From positions 16,049,613-16,113,612 of the forward strand of contig NC_133223.1 of the NCBI RefSeq assembly GCF_040436345.1: a stretch of DNA of 64,000 nucleotides, given 5' to 3'. This DNA comes from Pagrus major. Lineage: Eukaryota > Chordata > Actinopteri > Spariformes > Sparidae. The notes under the pieces were generated by a model. It saw only the letters and a list, made by a program, of their open reading frames with translations, was not told where the DNA came from and ran no database searches. Both the position numbers and the translations under genes were made by a program. Shown here in pieces: positions 37,235 through 49,500 of the stretch (position 1 is its first letter; the number at the start of each line of letters is the position of its first letter).

Positions 37235-37520
37235 TCAAATCAGTTGTATTTATATAACCCAAAATCACAATCACATTACCTCAGTGAGCTTAACAATCTG
37301 TGCAACAAGCGACATCCTCTGTCCTTAGACCCTCGATTTGAGTGAGGAAAAACTTATAGCGATATAGAAAAAAAAACCTTTTTAACAGGGGTAAAAAAAA
37401 ATGGAAGAAACCTCAGGAGGAGCCACAGAGGAGGGATCCCTCCCCCAGGACGGACAGACATGCAAAAGATGTCGCATGTACAGAACAGAACAACAAAATC
37501 ACAGTTTACAAATTGCACTG
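37235..37520 (+). repeat. Unclassified teleost interspersed repeat
   Basis: Begins GTATTTATATAACCCAAAAT and contains GACATCCTCTGTCCTTAGAC and GAAGAAACCTCAGGAGGAGC. I recognise these words as repeated widely in perciform genomes, but I cannot assign a class. Confidence 0.5.
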
Positions 37521-37774
37521 ACAGACTATCTGATACAAGTAAATCATATAAAATATATGTGAAGAGTGTGGATCCAGGAGGACAAGTGAGCAGGCCGAGG
37601 CATCGCCAAGCGGTGCCTCCACTCCATCATTGTGACCTGAAGAGGGCAGACCATAAAAAAGAAAACTAATTTTATAGAAGTACAGATATAAGGAGATAGT
37701 AAAACAGAAGAGAGCAATGATCCATCGGAGCCCAGGGTATGACGATCGAGATCTATCAATATGAAATGTGATTT

Positions 37775-37870
37775 ATACGTAAATAAAAAAATGTATAAAT
37801 AAATGCAGAAATGAATGAAAAAACACATTTATTTCTGCATTGATTCATTTATGTATTAATTTATACATAA
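37775..37870. repeat. AT-rich palindrome
   Basis: AAATAAATGCAGAAATGAAT on the left is followed by a near-reverse copy CATTTATTTCTGCATTGATT on the right. Confidence 0.6.
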
Positions 37871-37949
37871 TGCACCATAATGCATGCACTCATTTATAGA
37901 AATGTCAATGCTGGATCTGACTCTGAATCTCCTGCCTTTTTGGAAAAAC

Positions 37950-38290
37950 GTGGGCTACTGTTTGGTGTCCACAACACCAAGAAAGTGGAGCACATCACAC
38001 ATGTTCTTTACCCATTGCACTGGCTTCCTGTGTGTGAAGGGTTAGATTTCAGAATCTTATCATTACTTGTCTATAAAGCACTAAATGGTCTTAGGCCTCA
38101 ATATACATCTCTGATCTACTTGTGTGATGCAAGCATCCAGACCCCTCAGGTCATCATGGACAGGTTTACGCAGGGTTCCCAGAATGAAAAGCAAGCAAGG
38201 TGAAGGAGCTTTTACTTTAACGTTTTTTTTACTGGGACTGTTGGAAAAAAGGCCCACAGACAGTGCGGATAATGGAGACAGTAAGAAGGA
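37950..38290 (+). mobile_element. LINE fragment (3' coding end)
   Basis: The plus-strand frame at 37880-38203 includes HITHVLYPLHWLPVCEGLDF and LLVYKALNGLRPQYTS. This is the typical C-terminal motif of CR1/L2/Rex1-type fish LINE polyproteins (HWLPV, YKALNG). It is only a short 3' piece and is not functional. Confidence 0.75.
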
Positions 38291-38889
38291 AATTGACTTA
38301 TTTGTTTGTATACTATACAATACAACGTGGCATGCTGTATCGTCCCCATAGGGAAATTTGTCTTGGACTCAAATACTGTGCGCATGTACAGTCCTGTAGC
38401 TGAAGAGAGCGTCTATGTGACCATAAATGTCTGTCGTTTCCACATGATTTTGCACAGCAGTAGTAAATCAATGAGTAGCAGCCACACAGCAGATCCATGT
38501 CACACACACTAGTTAGCTAACAGTTAACTGTTACTGCAGCTTTTTCTTCTTATCCTGTTGTAAGGCGGTTGGCAACCAGTGTTAAGGCTCATCACCGACA
38601 TCTATTATTACGAAGTGAGAACAGAAAGAAACAGAAAAGATTTAAGAGACGCTGGATTATTGACATGATAATATAGTATGTCTATTGTCAACTCGATCAC
38701 AGTTATTGCCAATACCAGTTGTTGCAGACACCCCTCTATTGCACATATTAAACATATTACACAACCAGTAATGATAAGAACACCACAAGTTATTGCACAG
38801 TCCCTGCGGTCTAAAGCAGCATTATGTCAAATCTTAATTGAGGTAGACACATATGAGTTTTCATAGCAGTTAAATTTTGTTCTATATCT

Positions 38890-39400
38890 TATGCCAGAAG
38901 GCAAGAGCTAATACTCTCCATGGAGAATTATGTGGTGGGTCAGACGGTATCTTCTGTGCTTGCCTGAAAACAGACTGCTCATATGTTGACTGAAGGGACT
39001 GATTTTTTTCCCCATAGCCTTCATGGCAGTCTGTACCAGATGAGCGAGCTTGTTTTTCAACTATATGGTAATATTGCCATCCATGCTGACATCCCATACT
39101 TGCTCTCTAGAACAGCCTGGTAGAATAAAAACATGATCCTCTGGTCCACATACACCACAAGAATGCGTAAAAAACCCAATCTCTGATGAACGAAGCACAC
39201 GCTGTCAGCAAGCTGTTATCCAAGTGGAGGACAAGGTTCATAAAGGAGCACGCCTGACTGATTCTTCTTCATGTATGACCACAGAGCTATGACCCCTCAC
39301 TGATCAAGGGTCCAGAACCATCTCTTCAGTTTTCCTGAGATTTATAATGAGATGGTTGGTATCACACCACTGTACAACATGCTCTATTACAGTGACATAG
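38890..39400 (-). mobile_element. LINE-derived fragment, family unresolved
   Basis: On the minus strand near 39290-39375 the frame reads CDTNHLIINLRKTEEMVLDP, the usual reverse-transcriptase segment WC..N.L..N..KT.E.V.D. Downstream sequence has further LINE-like words but several stops. Family not assignable from sight. Confidence 0.6.
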
Positions 39401-39550
39401 GCTAATGTGATTGCTATTGTCAGTAGAGATTGAATTTATAAAAAGGTAGGAGTATACATCAGATAAATGTTCAGGGTGGATTCAGAATTTATATAATCGT
39501 GGAGGTTGTGTAAGGTTTCTTTAGATTCTTTAAATTCTCTTTTTACAAAC

Positions 39551-39805
39551 TTAAAGGGGCAGTTTGTAGTTTTGGAGAAGAAATTCAAACTCTGAACTTT
39601 AATTATTACGATAAAATCGAGGTAATAATACAAACTCAGAAATATTTATTTTTTCCATCACTGAATAAACAAGCTGTTCTCAGAGGAAAATAAGGTCCCC
39701 AGAACACTGTTTGAAGCTTGAAAGGTGGCAGGGTCCGCCACATATAAACAAAGTAAAACAGTATGAAATTGTGTTGTTCTTTAAGGTCAGTTTGTTTATT
39801 TTACC
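39551..39805. mobile_element. MITE of the CTACATAGTG family, truncated
   Basis: The left end TTAAAGGGGCAGTTTGTAG and the internal GGTGGCAGGGTCCGCCACAT are present in the same orientation as the 15.5 kb copy. The right end is missing. Confidence 0.7.
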
Positions 39806-39836
39806 TACAAAATGACACAGATTGAAAATGGATTGA

Positions 39837-39842
39837 TTTATT
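39837..39842 (-). terminator. tlr8: Candidate polyadenylation signal of tlr8
   Basis: AATAAA on the minus strand about 370 nt past the tlr8 stop codon. Confidence 0.4.
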
Positions 39843-40211
39843 CATACATTAATACTTGCACACAAAACACAATCAAATTCAGTAATTCACATGTTTAATT
39901 ATCAGCAAATAATTATGAAGTAATGTCGTTTTTTATGTTCTTTTTAAGAGTGATAAAAGTCTTGATGGACCACATCAGTGTTGATATAGAACAATAGTTT
40001 CAGAGCAAGGTTCCGGATGTTAAGCAGGGCTCAAATTTAAACAAAATATGCAATTGGCTGGTAGACTTGCCTCACTCACCAGCCAAAAAGGCAACAGTAA
40101 TCTACTGAGCGGCTGGTACATTTTGAACATTCACTAGACATTTGGCCAGTGGACAAAACAATTCTTATAGATAATAAAGTTATAAATTAATCCCAGTCTG
40201 TTGGTCTTGTT

Positions 40212-43200
40212 TCAGCGGCTGGTGAAGTACTTTGAGTAAGTCTTGTTGTACATCACCTGATTGTCTACTCTGACCACATTCCTCAGGTTTTGCCAAAACC
40301 AGGGCTCTGCGGCAGCTGTTCTCGGCCACTCCACCACACTTTCCCCGCACAGCCTCCTCCTCAGACGTAGGAAGTGAGAGTGCTGCAGCACAGGCTCCAG
40401 CATCAGCACCACGATCACATCCATATTCTCATCCAACAGTCTTTGGTGGGCCAGATACATCGCCAGCTTGAAAACACCGGTCTTAACGTAGCCCTCTGTC
40501 AAGACAAAAAGAGTCTTGCGACTGTATTGGATGCTCTGACTGAGGTTATCCACCAGCGGGACTCCTGGGGGCCAATCCCTCTCCTCCAGACACAGAGGAA
40601 GATGCTTCTCTCCTTCTTCTTCCAGTTTCACTCGCAGATCCCTCATCACCCACTCAGAGACATGAGGGTCTGAGGTGTCGTAAGTCACAAAGACATCATA
40701 AACACCATGTGATGAGTTCAAGGAGCTGTATCCCTTCAGCTTAGCTTTCACATAGTGCAGGACGTAGGAAGCATCCCAGTAAAACAAATGAGCAATCGTT
40801 GCCACAAACATGAAAACGATAATGAAGGCGCTTGTGAGAAGGTAGATCAAGAATGCCAGACTGTCATTTACACACTGGTTAATGTCAAACTTTATCAGAG
40901 GTTTATCCCTCTGGTTTGCTGGTGTCTCACATGTCACCTCAGTGATCAGTCTAGGGATTTTTATGCCACTGTTTTCAATCCACAGAATGAAATCTAATGA
41001 ATCGCAGGTACACTGGAAGGGATTTTTCTGCAAGTACAAAGTATCAATCTGACTCTCAGGTCTCGGCTGGAAGGTTGATTCATTGATGGTCGTCAGTTTG
41101 TTGTAGCCGAGTTTAAGAATCTTAAGGCTTTTCACACCGTTTAGAAATCCATTGTCCAAGTGGAAAATGTGATTATGACTCAAGTCGAGGACAGTCAAAT
41201 TGTAGGTGCTGTTTGAGTTTATACCTGTCACATTAGTTAAAACATTGTAGCTCAGGTCTAAAACTTCAAGCTGATGGAAAAACTGCAGATTGTCCCACAC
41301 AAAATCATTCAGTTTGTTGTGATTTATGTGCAGTCTGATGAGTTTCTGTGGCAAATATCCATAAACATCATCTGGAATCTTCGCAATTTTGTTGTAGGAT
41401 ATATCTAAGATTGTCAAATTAGTAAGATTGGTAAACAGCCTCTTATATGTGCCATCTTTTTCTTTCCAAAGAGTTCCAAGATAGTTACGTGTGAACTGAA
41501 GTTCTGTTAATGATTTGCTGTGCATCTGTTTTGTTGTTAATGTGTTAATGCTGTTAAAACTCATATTCAGCACTCTTAAGGCTGGCAGATATTTTGTAAA
41601 GTTCAAATTATGCGTTATCCCGAACACTTTAAAGTAGTGTTCGTTGTGGCTGAGGTCTAGCACTTCTAGTTTTTGTAGTTCACTGAAGGCGTAGTCGTAG
41701 GCCAGATCAATCTTATTGAATGACAGGTCCAGATATGTCAAATTAACCAGCCCTTTGAACTCTGTTCCATTAAGTGCTGCTGATAATCCGTTTCTCGAGA
41801 GGTTGAGACATGCGATATCTCCGTAGCCCTCGAATTGCTCTGGAGAAATGAAAAACAGATTATTTGAGCTGAGAACTACTACTCGTCCAGAGTCAAAGCA
41901 CTCTTGCTTGATAAGGCTGTGTGTTAACTCAATATCGAAATCTCTCGCATGGGGCTTCACAAGCGGTGAAATCGAAAAGTCCGGCCTCTGATTGTATCCC
42001 TTATTTGGATGTGGGGGGTTTTTCACTGGAATGGGGTACAGCCTGTTTTCTGCGAGGTATATCATTTTCAGGTGGGGGAAATTGCTGAATATGGTGGAAT
42101 CGGAGTAAATAATGAAGTTAGTCCCTAAGTTCAATGCAGACAGATTTTTGAGCTGGTACAAAGGTTTGAGTGTCCCTGGTCCAATATTTTGGAAGACCAA
42201 GCCCTCCAAATGCAAAGTTCGAAGCAACTTAAGATTTGAAAACTCTGTTGAAAGATTTATAGTCTGAGGATAGTACTTAAGATCGAAGTTGAACGAGAAA
42301 TCAAGTCTTTCTAGCTTGGGAATGTGTCTTAGAAACGTTGCCTCCTCAGTCATTGGTTTTAGCAAGAAGTTAAATGACACGAACAATTGTTTAAGTTTGT
42401 TCAGCCTCTTAAACCAGGACGGATTCAGGTTGGTCAGTGAGTTTCCTCCAAGATTCAGCAGCTTAAGCTGTGTCAAATCGTCAAATGCATTAGGGTGGAT
42501 GCCAAGAGAACTGTTTTTGCAGGGAACGCAGGGGTATGGAGCATTTTGACATCTTGGACAATTCCCTTGTATTTTTAGATTTTCTAAATAATATAACCCG
42601 CGGAAATCATCTTCAGATATGCTCTGTATTTGGTTCGGACCCAACTTTAACTTGAGTAACGATTGGGGTAATCCTTTGGGAACTTTAGTTAAGTTGTTAA
42701 AGGACAAGTCCAGAACCTGCAGTATGGTCAAATTCTCAAAGCTGTCGTCCTCAATCGTAAAAGACTGCCCACAAGGATGCCAGCTGTAGCAGTTTTTTGA
42801 TAACCATAACTGTGTCACATTCGTTAAACCGGCAAGACTCGTCTTATTCAATGACACAATCTTGTTAATGTTTAGCTCAAGGGTTTTCACGCTGGGGGGG
42901 AGATTTCTGGGAATATGTGTCTGACAAGTGCCACTCAGGCTCAGTACACTTAGTTTTGTCAGATTTTTGAAAGCATTCGCATCAATGTTCACTTCTTCTT
43001 TCTTGTTTGCCCAGTTGAGATTGAGTTGAGTCAGATTCAGCAGTTTGGAAAACGAATCAGCCGAAATATTCTTGACAAAATTTTCCGATAAGTCGAGCTG
43101 AGTTGCGTTACTAGTTATCCCCTCGGGTATTTCATGCAGATGACGCCCCCTACAGTCAAAGATGACCTCAGAGGTGTTGCTGGCTGGGACATCACAAGGG

Positions 43201-43298
43201 AACTTTGGCGACATCCACGAAAGTTTACATGCAGCAGGCTGGATCTCGTGATGGCAACAGAGACAGAAGAACAGCAGGCGTATCCAACATGTGACGGT
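40212..43298 (-). CDS. tlr8: tlr8 main coding exon
   Basis: One exon of 1028 codons plus the stop. It begins exactly after the acceptor with TVTCWIRLLF, and holds all ectodomain, membrane and TIR sequence. Confidence 0.95.
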   Translation of the reverse strand, partial: TVTCWIRLLFFCLCCHHEIQPAACKLSWMSPKFPCDVPASNTSEVIFDCRGRHLHEIPEGITSNATQLDLSENFVKNISADSFSKLLNLTQLNLNWANKKEEVNIDANAFKNLTKLSVLSLSGTCQTHIPRNLPPSVKTLELNINKIVSLNKTSLAGLTNVTQLWLSKNCYSWHPCGQSFTIEDDSFENLTILQVLDLSFNNLTKVPKGLPQSLLKLKLGPNQIQSISEDDFRGLYYLENLKIQGNCPRCQNAPYPCVPCKNSSLGIHPNAFDDLTQLKLLNLGGNSLTNLNPSWFKRLNKLKQLFVSFNFLLKPMTEEATFLRHIPKLERLDFSFNFDLKYYPQTINLSTEFSNLKLLRTLHLEGLVFQNIGPGTLKPLYQLKNLSALNLGTNFIIYSDSTIFSNFPHLKMIYLAENRLYPIPVKNPPHPNKGYNQRPDFSISPLVKPHARDFDIELTHSLIKQECFDSGRVVVLSSNNLFFISPEQFEGYGDIACLNLSRNGLSAALNGTEFKGLVNLTYLDLSFNKIDLAYDYAFSELQKLEVLDLSHNEHYFKVFGITHNLNFTKYLPALRVLNMSFNSINTLTTKQMHSKSLTELQFTRNYLGTLWKEKDGTYKRLFTNLTNLTILDISYNKIAKIPDDVYGYLPQKLIRLHINHNKLNDFVWDNLQFFHQLEVLDLSYNVLTNVTGINSNSTYNLTVLDLSHNHIFHLDNGFLNGVKSLKILKLGYNKLTTINESTFQPRPESQIDTLYLQKNPFQCTCDSLDFILWIENSGIKIPRLITEVTCETPANQRDKPLIKFDINQCVNDSLAFLIYLLTSAFIIVFMFVATIAHLFYWDASYVLHYVKAKLKGYSSLNSSHGVYDVFVTYDTSDPHVSEWVMRDLRVKLEEEGEKHLPLCLEERDWPPGVPLVDNLSQSIQYSRKTLFVLTEGYVKTGVFKLAMYLAHQRLLDENMDVIVVLMLEPVLQHSHFLRLRRRLCGESVVEWPRTAAAEPWFWQNLRNVVRVDNQVMYNKTYSKYFTSR

Positions 43299-46020
43299 CT
43301 GTAGATAAACAATAAAATGAGTCAAATGAAGTTACTTTAACTTAAACAGTATGTCATCATGAATTATATCATGCATTTGCGTTATTTTAAATATAGTATA
43401 GTTTCACAATTTTCAACTTAAGTAAAGTTAGGTGCCCATATGAGTCATTAAATTGTTGTCTGCTGTCCTTTGTCCCTCCTCACTCCACCTGTTCCTCGTC
43501 CCGTCTTTAGTGTGTCTATATTTAGTGTTTGTGCTCCCTCATGTCTTCGTCAGATTGTTTTCATTTCCCTCCGTCTTGGTCCGTGTTACTTCGGTGTCCC
43601 TCCGTGATTTCCCGTTCCCGACTTTCTCCGTGTTAGCCTGTGTCCGTCTTGTCTTCCTCTGTGCTCATCCATGTTTCCCTGTGACGTCACCCTATGTTCT
43701 CCACCAGCTTCTTCCCCAGTGTTTCCTCCAGTGACTCCTCGTGTCTCTCGTTTTGGTGTGTGTGTAGTTTTGGTTTCTGGTTTCTCTTTTGATTTGTACT
43801 TTGCTTTTGTTTGCACTTTGTTTTAGCCTTTAGTTGTTACTTTGTTTCTGTCTACATGTCTCATTTTAGTTTTTCTGTATTTCCTCATTTTTTTGTATTC
43901 AGCTTTGGTTATTACAAGCTCGCCCTTTGTTTCCCCCAATACTGCCTCCTGTGTGTGCGCCTGTGTGTCTGCACTTGGGTCCTCTTCTAGTATAACCTTA
44001 AAACATAACAGTAATCACTGGTGTTTATTGGTGTTATCAGAATCTTATTGATTAAGACAATTTAAAAACAAGTTGTATTGTGTTCTGGATGTAGTCTGAT
44101 TAGGTATATGATCTTCTGCTTTTTACTGTTACCTGGTTTTCCAGGGCATGCGTGTCGACAAACCGGATCTCTGGCAAGGAGAAAGGAGTCATTTGCCTAT
44201 TGCTAGAAGGTTTACTCGCATTAATTGATTTAGTGGTATGAGCTGAGTTTGTATGAGTAGACAAATCAAATGGATATCTTCCAAAGTTACAGTCTGAAGA
44301 GTATCGACGGGAGGGATGCAAAACCTGCTTCAATGATCAAACATGTACAGTGACCTCACTATTGCTTTAAGGCAGTCTTGACAGTTTGTGAACCTATACT
44401 TTTAAACATGCTGCAAGGAACATGTAACTGGTTATGAAACACTTTTTAAACACGTTTAATACAGATGTCTCTATGACCTACATAAGCAAAAGAGACCGTC
44501 AGTGAGAAGATGGGCTATTTCTATAAAGTTATTATATTTAATCTTAATGCCTGTCATCGGGTTGATTTCTGACTTATCCAGGTCGGATAAGTCAGAAAAT
44601 GATAAGTATTCTTTGTGGCAGAGTGCCGTGGATGTACTGAGGGGTCTCAAAGCTGCGGCACTAAAACAAAGTTTACTTTGTTTCACCATCTTTATATTAC
44701 AATTATTAATCTTACATAGTCACAAATAGAAACACTCTATTTGTGTTTCTTTTCAGAATGATACCACTTGTTCCCAGCAGGTGGCAGTAGTTTGTAAGTT
44801 AAATATAACTCAACTAGAATAAGTGCTCTCTGCATTTTGTTAGAATTATATATTCAGTAATCGCTACCAACTTGTTCCTGCTTGCCATTAAGGGGGCACA
44901 ATGTAGTTTTGGAGAAGAAATTTAAACTCAGAATTGATATATTTACAATGTTAATGGAGTAATATTTAATTGTTTATTTAGTTTGTTTAGGCATAATAAA
45001 TCAGTCAATGAAGATTAAAATTTCTTCCCATTAACTACATAGTTCACCTTTTTTAAAGCTGTATGACCTTTACATTTTCTGCTACTCTATTTTTCCTCTC
45101 TGCTACGTTTTTGGAGGCAAGAATACTTTTTACTCACTACATATATTTGAGAACTGTAGTTACTAGTTATTTTGCAGATTACATGCTGCATCAGGGCCAA
45201 AGCCGTGCAGTTTAAAATTTATTTATTTTATCTGGACACAGATGTTTTTAAAAATGATTCCAATAATCAGAAAACTGCTAAATATGAGATCCGATAATTG
45301 GCCGGGTGGGTGATCGGTCTACCTATAGTATACACTATATACATACATGTAAATATATTTATAATATACTTTTACACATACACTTTTGATAATCACGCAC
45401 ATTTATCCCTAGAAAATGACTTTTGATACTTTTAATATCTGAACTTAAAGGCTTTTACTCAAGTGCTATACGTATGGGTGACTTTCACTTTTACCAAAGT
45501 AATATTTTACAGGAAATATCGAATTTGACACAACATTTCAGCCTGAAACACACTACCTTTGGAAACTAGAATTTAAAACAATGTTCTTTGGGTTTGACAA
45601 AGTTTGGCTGCACGACATGACTTTGTGAGTCCACCGGCAGACTAATGCTTGGTGGTTGACAGGCACTCTCTAAAAAAGGAAGGTGATACTGACAAAACAA
45701 GCTTTAGTTGTGAGTTAACTTTAATGAACTGTATTTACTGTAGAACACTTGATTATCAAAAAAAGAATCAGTAGTAAATTTATACACAGTTGGTCAATGT
45801 TTTATCTTGTGCGGTGAATTTCTTTACACAGAAGCACAAAATCATGAAAGATTATATTACACAAACATCCAGTTAAAAAGCACATGCAGGTCAAAAGTAA
45901 ATCCATAACACATGATTTTGAGGAAATCTAATGACTAAACAGTTTGATCATTTGGTGTATCTATACATAGAGCACATCTTAAAAGCATACAGAGAAACTT
46001 GTATCAGTAAAACTCACCAT
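40212..46020 (-). CDS. tlr8: Toll-like receptor 8
   Basis: Coding exons are 46018-46020 (the ATG alone, ACGATG|GTGAGT) and 40212-43298 (acceptor TTTATCTACAG), predicting 1029 residues. The order is a signal peptide (core IRLLFFCLCC), a long LRR ectodomain with the TLR7-9 cysteine cluster CPRCQNAPYPCVPCKN, a Z-loop, a membrane helix around residues 817-842 (AFLIYLLTSAFIIVFMFVA), and a TIR domain from about 867 (YDVFVTYDTSD, CLEERDWPPG BB loop, FWQNLRNV). It senses single-stranded RNA breakdown products in endosomes and signals through MyD88. Features closer to human TLR8 than TLR7 include LLDENMDVI and LEPVLQHSHFLRLR. An in-frame ATG at 43325 lies inside the intron and is not the start. Confidence 0.93.
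43453..43990 (+). repeat. Pyrimidine-rich, strand-asymmetric block in tlr8 intron
   Basis: The plus strand is dominated by C, T and G with few A for over 500 bases, ending with words such as CTGCACTTGGGTCCTCTTCT that I associate with interspersed fish repeats. Class unresolved. Confidence 0.45.
44888..45057. mobile_element. MITE of the CTACATAGTG family, internally deleted
   Basis: The left end is AAGGGGGCACAATGTAGTTT and the right end is ACTACATAGTTCACCTTTTT. The conserved interior is missing. Confidence 0.6.
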
Positions 46021-46527
46021 CGTGCATGTGTTGTATTGATTCCTTATGATCCTTAAATGACTCTTTGGCACTTGAAACTCATTGCCAAAACTATGCCCAT
46101 CTTGTGTGTCATCAAGTCAACACAAATGAAAATGTCCTACTTCATCTCTGTGTTCTTTATCTTTAGTATACAACACACAACAAATCAATCATAGCAGTAA
46201 CAGACTGACTACCGTAGATCTGGGACAGATGTAGCGTGTGAATTGAGGAAGTGCATCTGTATCACTTCCCCATTTCCTAACATGTTGGCAGTTTTGTTAA
46301 CATCTTAAAATAAAAGGATTCAAAATAAAGTTCTCTGCTGAGATGGCACAAGCCACTTCTCTAAAGAGTAAATGGGGTATTTAAAATAAGCACGCTATCA
46401 TTTTACCATTTTCTTCTTCTTTGTTCATTTATGTAAGAAAATACACGTTACATTGTTATTCACATGCAGAAGTACATTTAGAGGAACCTAAAATGAAAGA
46501 ACTGTGTATGACAGTTTATTGTTCTAT

Positions 46528-49500
46528 TCACAGTGTCTCTTTGAAGAGGTTGTTGTATTGTTTGTGGCTTTCAGTTGCCAATACGCTTCTCAGGCTGAAC
46601 CAGAAGTATGGCTGGGCCTGAGGGTTTGTTGGCCACTCCAGCACAGACCTCTTATACAGCCTCTTCCTTAATCTCAGGTACTTCGAATTGCATTGCACTT
46701 TCTCCAGGAAGATCAGTACGATGACATCATCTTTTTCATCCATTAGCCTCTGGTGGGCCATGTAGAAAGCTGTCTTGAAGTTGCCACTTTTAATATATTT
46801 GCTGGTCAGAATGAACACGGTCCTCTTGCTCTTGTGGATGCTTTGGGAGAGGTTGTCGATCAGGGGGCATCCAGGGATCCAGTCCCGTTCCTCCAGGCAC
46901 AGCGTCAGGCAACGGTCTCCGCGTTCCTCCAGATGAACGCACATTTCTTTAAACACCCACTCCGTCACTGCAGAATCCTCTTTGTCGTATATCACAAAAG
47001 CATCATAGACGGAGCTTTGGGAGTCTAGGCGGATATAGCCTTTGAGCTTGGCCCTGCAGAAGTGGTAGATGTACCAGACATCCCACAGGAAGAGGTGGCT
47101 GGAGATGGACAGGGTGAGGAAGCCGAGGATGAGGGAAGTCGTGAGGGTGTAGAGGATGATCGTCAGGTAGTTGTGCTGGCAGGCCAGCAGGTCCACTGAG
47201 ACCACAGGATGGCCTTTTTGCGCCCCTGGAGAGGCACAGTTTACTTCTGTGGCCAGTCTCGGGATGGTTACGTTGGTACTGTTGAGCCACATGACAAACC
47301 AAGTGGCATTGCAACTGCATTGGAAATTGTTTTTGTGCAGAAGCAGCTTGTCCATCTTATTAACAACATTGTCTGGGAAGCTAGATTGTTCAATCTGCTT
47401 TATGATATTGTTACTGAGATCCAGATGTTTTAAGCTGTAGGCGTCCTTGAGAAAATCTGGGGTTAGTTTTAGGATGTGGTTGTGGTGTATAATGAACTTC
47501 ACTAGAGATGTGGTGCAGTTTGACAGCATGCGTGGAACAGTAGTTAGGCAGTTTCCACTGAGATCTAAGACTTTCAAAGAATGTAGAAGTTGTAGTTGAC
47601 CCCAAGAAAAGTAGTTTAGTCTGTTGTTTTTAATGTAGAGCTCAGATAGTTTGTCTGGCAGACCGCTGAACACATCTTTTGGAATGAAATTGAGGTTGTT
47701 ACTTGAGATGTCGAGGACACTCAGATTAATTAATTTCTTGAAATAATTGAAATATTTGTCGTTCCCATCTCTCCATAAAATATCTAACCGGTTATCTATG
47801 AACTCTAACCTCTCTAGAGATTGACTCTCCATCTCCGTGTTAGTGGAGGTAGAAATCTTGTTGTTGTTTATCAACAATATCTTGAGATTTTTCAGATTTC
47901 TAGTGAAATTAAGCATGTGAGTCAAGCCCTCCGACTCAAAATAATGGTTGTTGTTGCTTATATCCAAGACGACCAGACTCTTCAGCTCTTGAAATGCAGT
48001 GGAGTGGAGCAGGTCCAGCCGATTAAAGGAGAAGTCCAGATATTTTAAATTAGTCAGATAGGTGAATTCGGAGCCATTCAGACTTTGGCTCATTGCATTT
48101 CCTGACAGATTGAGGCATCTCAGCTCTCTAAGGTTTAAAAATCTTGAATTCAAGAAGAAGATGTTGTTTCCGCTCACATCCAGGGTTTTGCCAAATTGGC
48201 TGCATTTCCTCTTGACAAGGGATGAAATAACTCCAAGTTCTTTATCTCTGTATTTGCAGCTGCGTGCATATTCATCATATCTGAAGTAATGAATCTCTCT
48301 CGCTTCCCCATTTTGGTACTGATCAGCAGGCGACATGGGAGACCAGTCCAGGGGCTCTCCTCCAGAGAAACCAACAGCGTCTTGACTGTCAGAAGGGGAG
48401 GATATTTTGTTGCCAGACAGATTGATTATTTTAAAGCTTTTTAATTCCATCAGAATACTAAGGTTTGCCATTTTAATGAAGTTTGTGCCCAAATCTACAA
48501 CCTCTAAGTCTCTGAGAGGTTTTAAATGAACAATGCTTACTGGCTCTAGCTGCTGAAACACGAAGCCCTTTAGCCTGAGAATTTTAAGTGATTTGAGGTG
48601 GGAGAAGCTGCAGCTCAGTTTCAGTGTTTGGGGGTACCTCTGCAGATCATAGTTGAAGGAAAGGTCGAGTTCTTCCAGTTTGCCCAGGAAACGTGGGAAG
48701 GTGGTGTCTCCTATCGCTCTCGCTAAAAAGTTTGATGAGAGATCGAGCTGTTTGAGCTCTGTTGTGCTCGCAAACCACTCAGCCGGCACAAATGTCAGAG
48801 AGTTGCTGTGCATGCGGAGCGTCTTTAGTTTTGTCAACATTTTGAAGGCGTTCTTGCTGACGTTCTGCGGTGAATCATTTGGGCATGGGTTGCATGGGAA
48901 AGGTGCATTGTAACATCGAGGACAGTTTCCGCTGATGTCCAGAATCTCAAGGTTTGTTAGGTTTTTGAAATCCTCATCAGTGACAGTTAAAATGTTATTA
49001 TTGTAGAGATACAACTCCTTCAGACTTGTGGGTAGATGAGGTGGAATAAAGGATAAGTTATTTGACTTAAGACTTAACAATGTCAAATTGTTAAGCTGAA
49101 AAAAGGCACCCTCCTCTATAGAATAGGAATAATTACATGGGTTACGAAAATAGCAGTTTTGGCCGAGGTAAAGTATCTCAACATTTCTGATCTCAGAGAG
49201 GTTTGCTTTAGAAATAGAGCTAATATGATTCACTTCCAGACTCAGCAGGATCAGGTTTGAAGGCAGGCCTTTGGGTATGCTTTCGAGTTGATTGCCATCT
49301 AGATACAGCACTTGCAGATTCCTCAGGCTGGTAAAGGTATTATCCTCTATTTTCACACTCTGAAGGCACATGCGGTCCTTTGGGCCGATTTTGATTGGCA
49401 CACAGTTGCACCTCATGTCAATCTCAGTAAGGTTCTCCAGACCTCGGAAGGAGGTGGAGTTTAATTCATGAATATGATTGATGGTGAGCGTCAGATTAGT

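Larger units (their letters stand above)
43299..46017 (-). other. tlr8: tlr8 intron
   Basis: 2.7 kb intron holding a strongly pyrimidine-biased block (43453-43990) and a MITE (44888-45057). Confidence 0.75.

Noticed and set aside
40374-40997. Plus-strand frames inside the tlr8 exon, and similar ones inside tlr7
   Set aside because: Antisense shadows of long conserved coding exons.
43299-43325. In-frame ATG upstream of the main tlr8 exon as start codon
   Set aside because: It lies before a clear polypyrimidine acceptor, and an ATG|GTGAGT exon in phase exists at 46018-46020.
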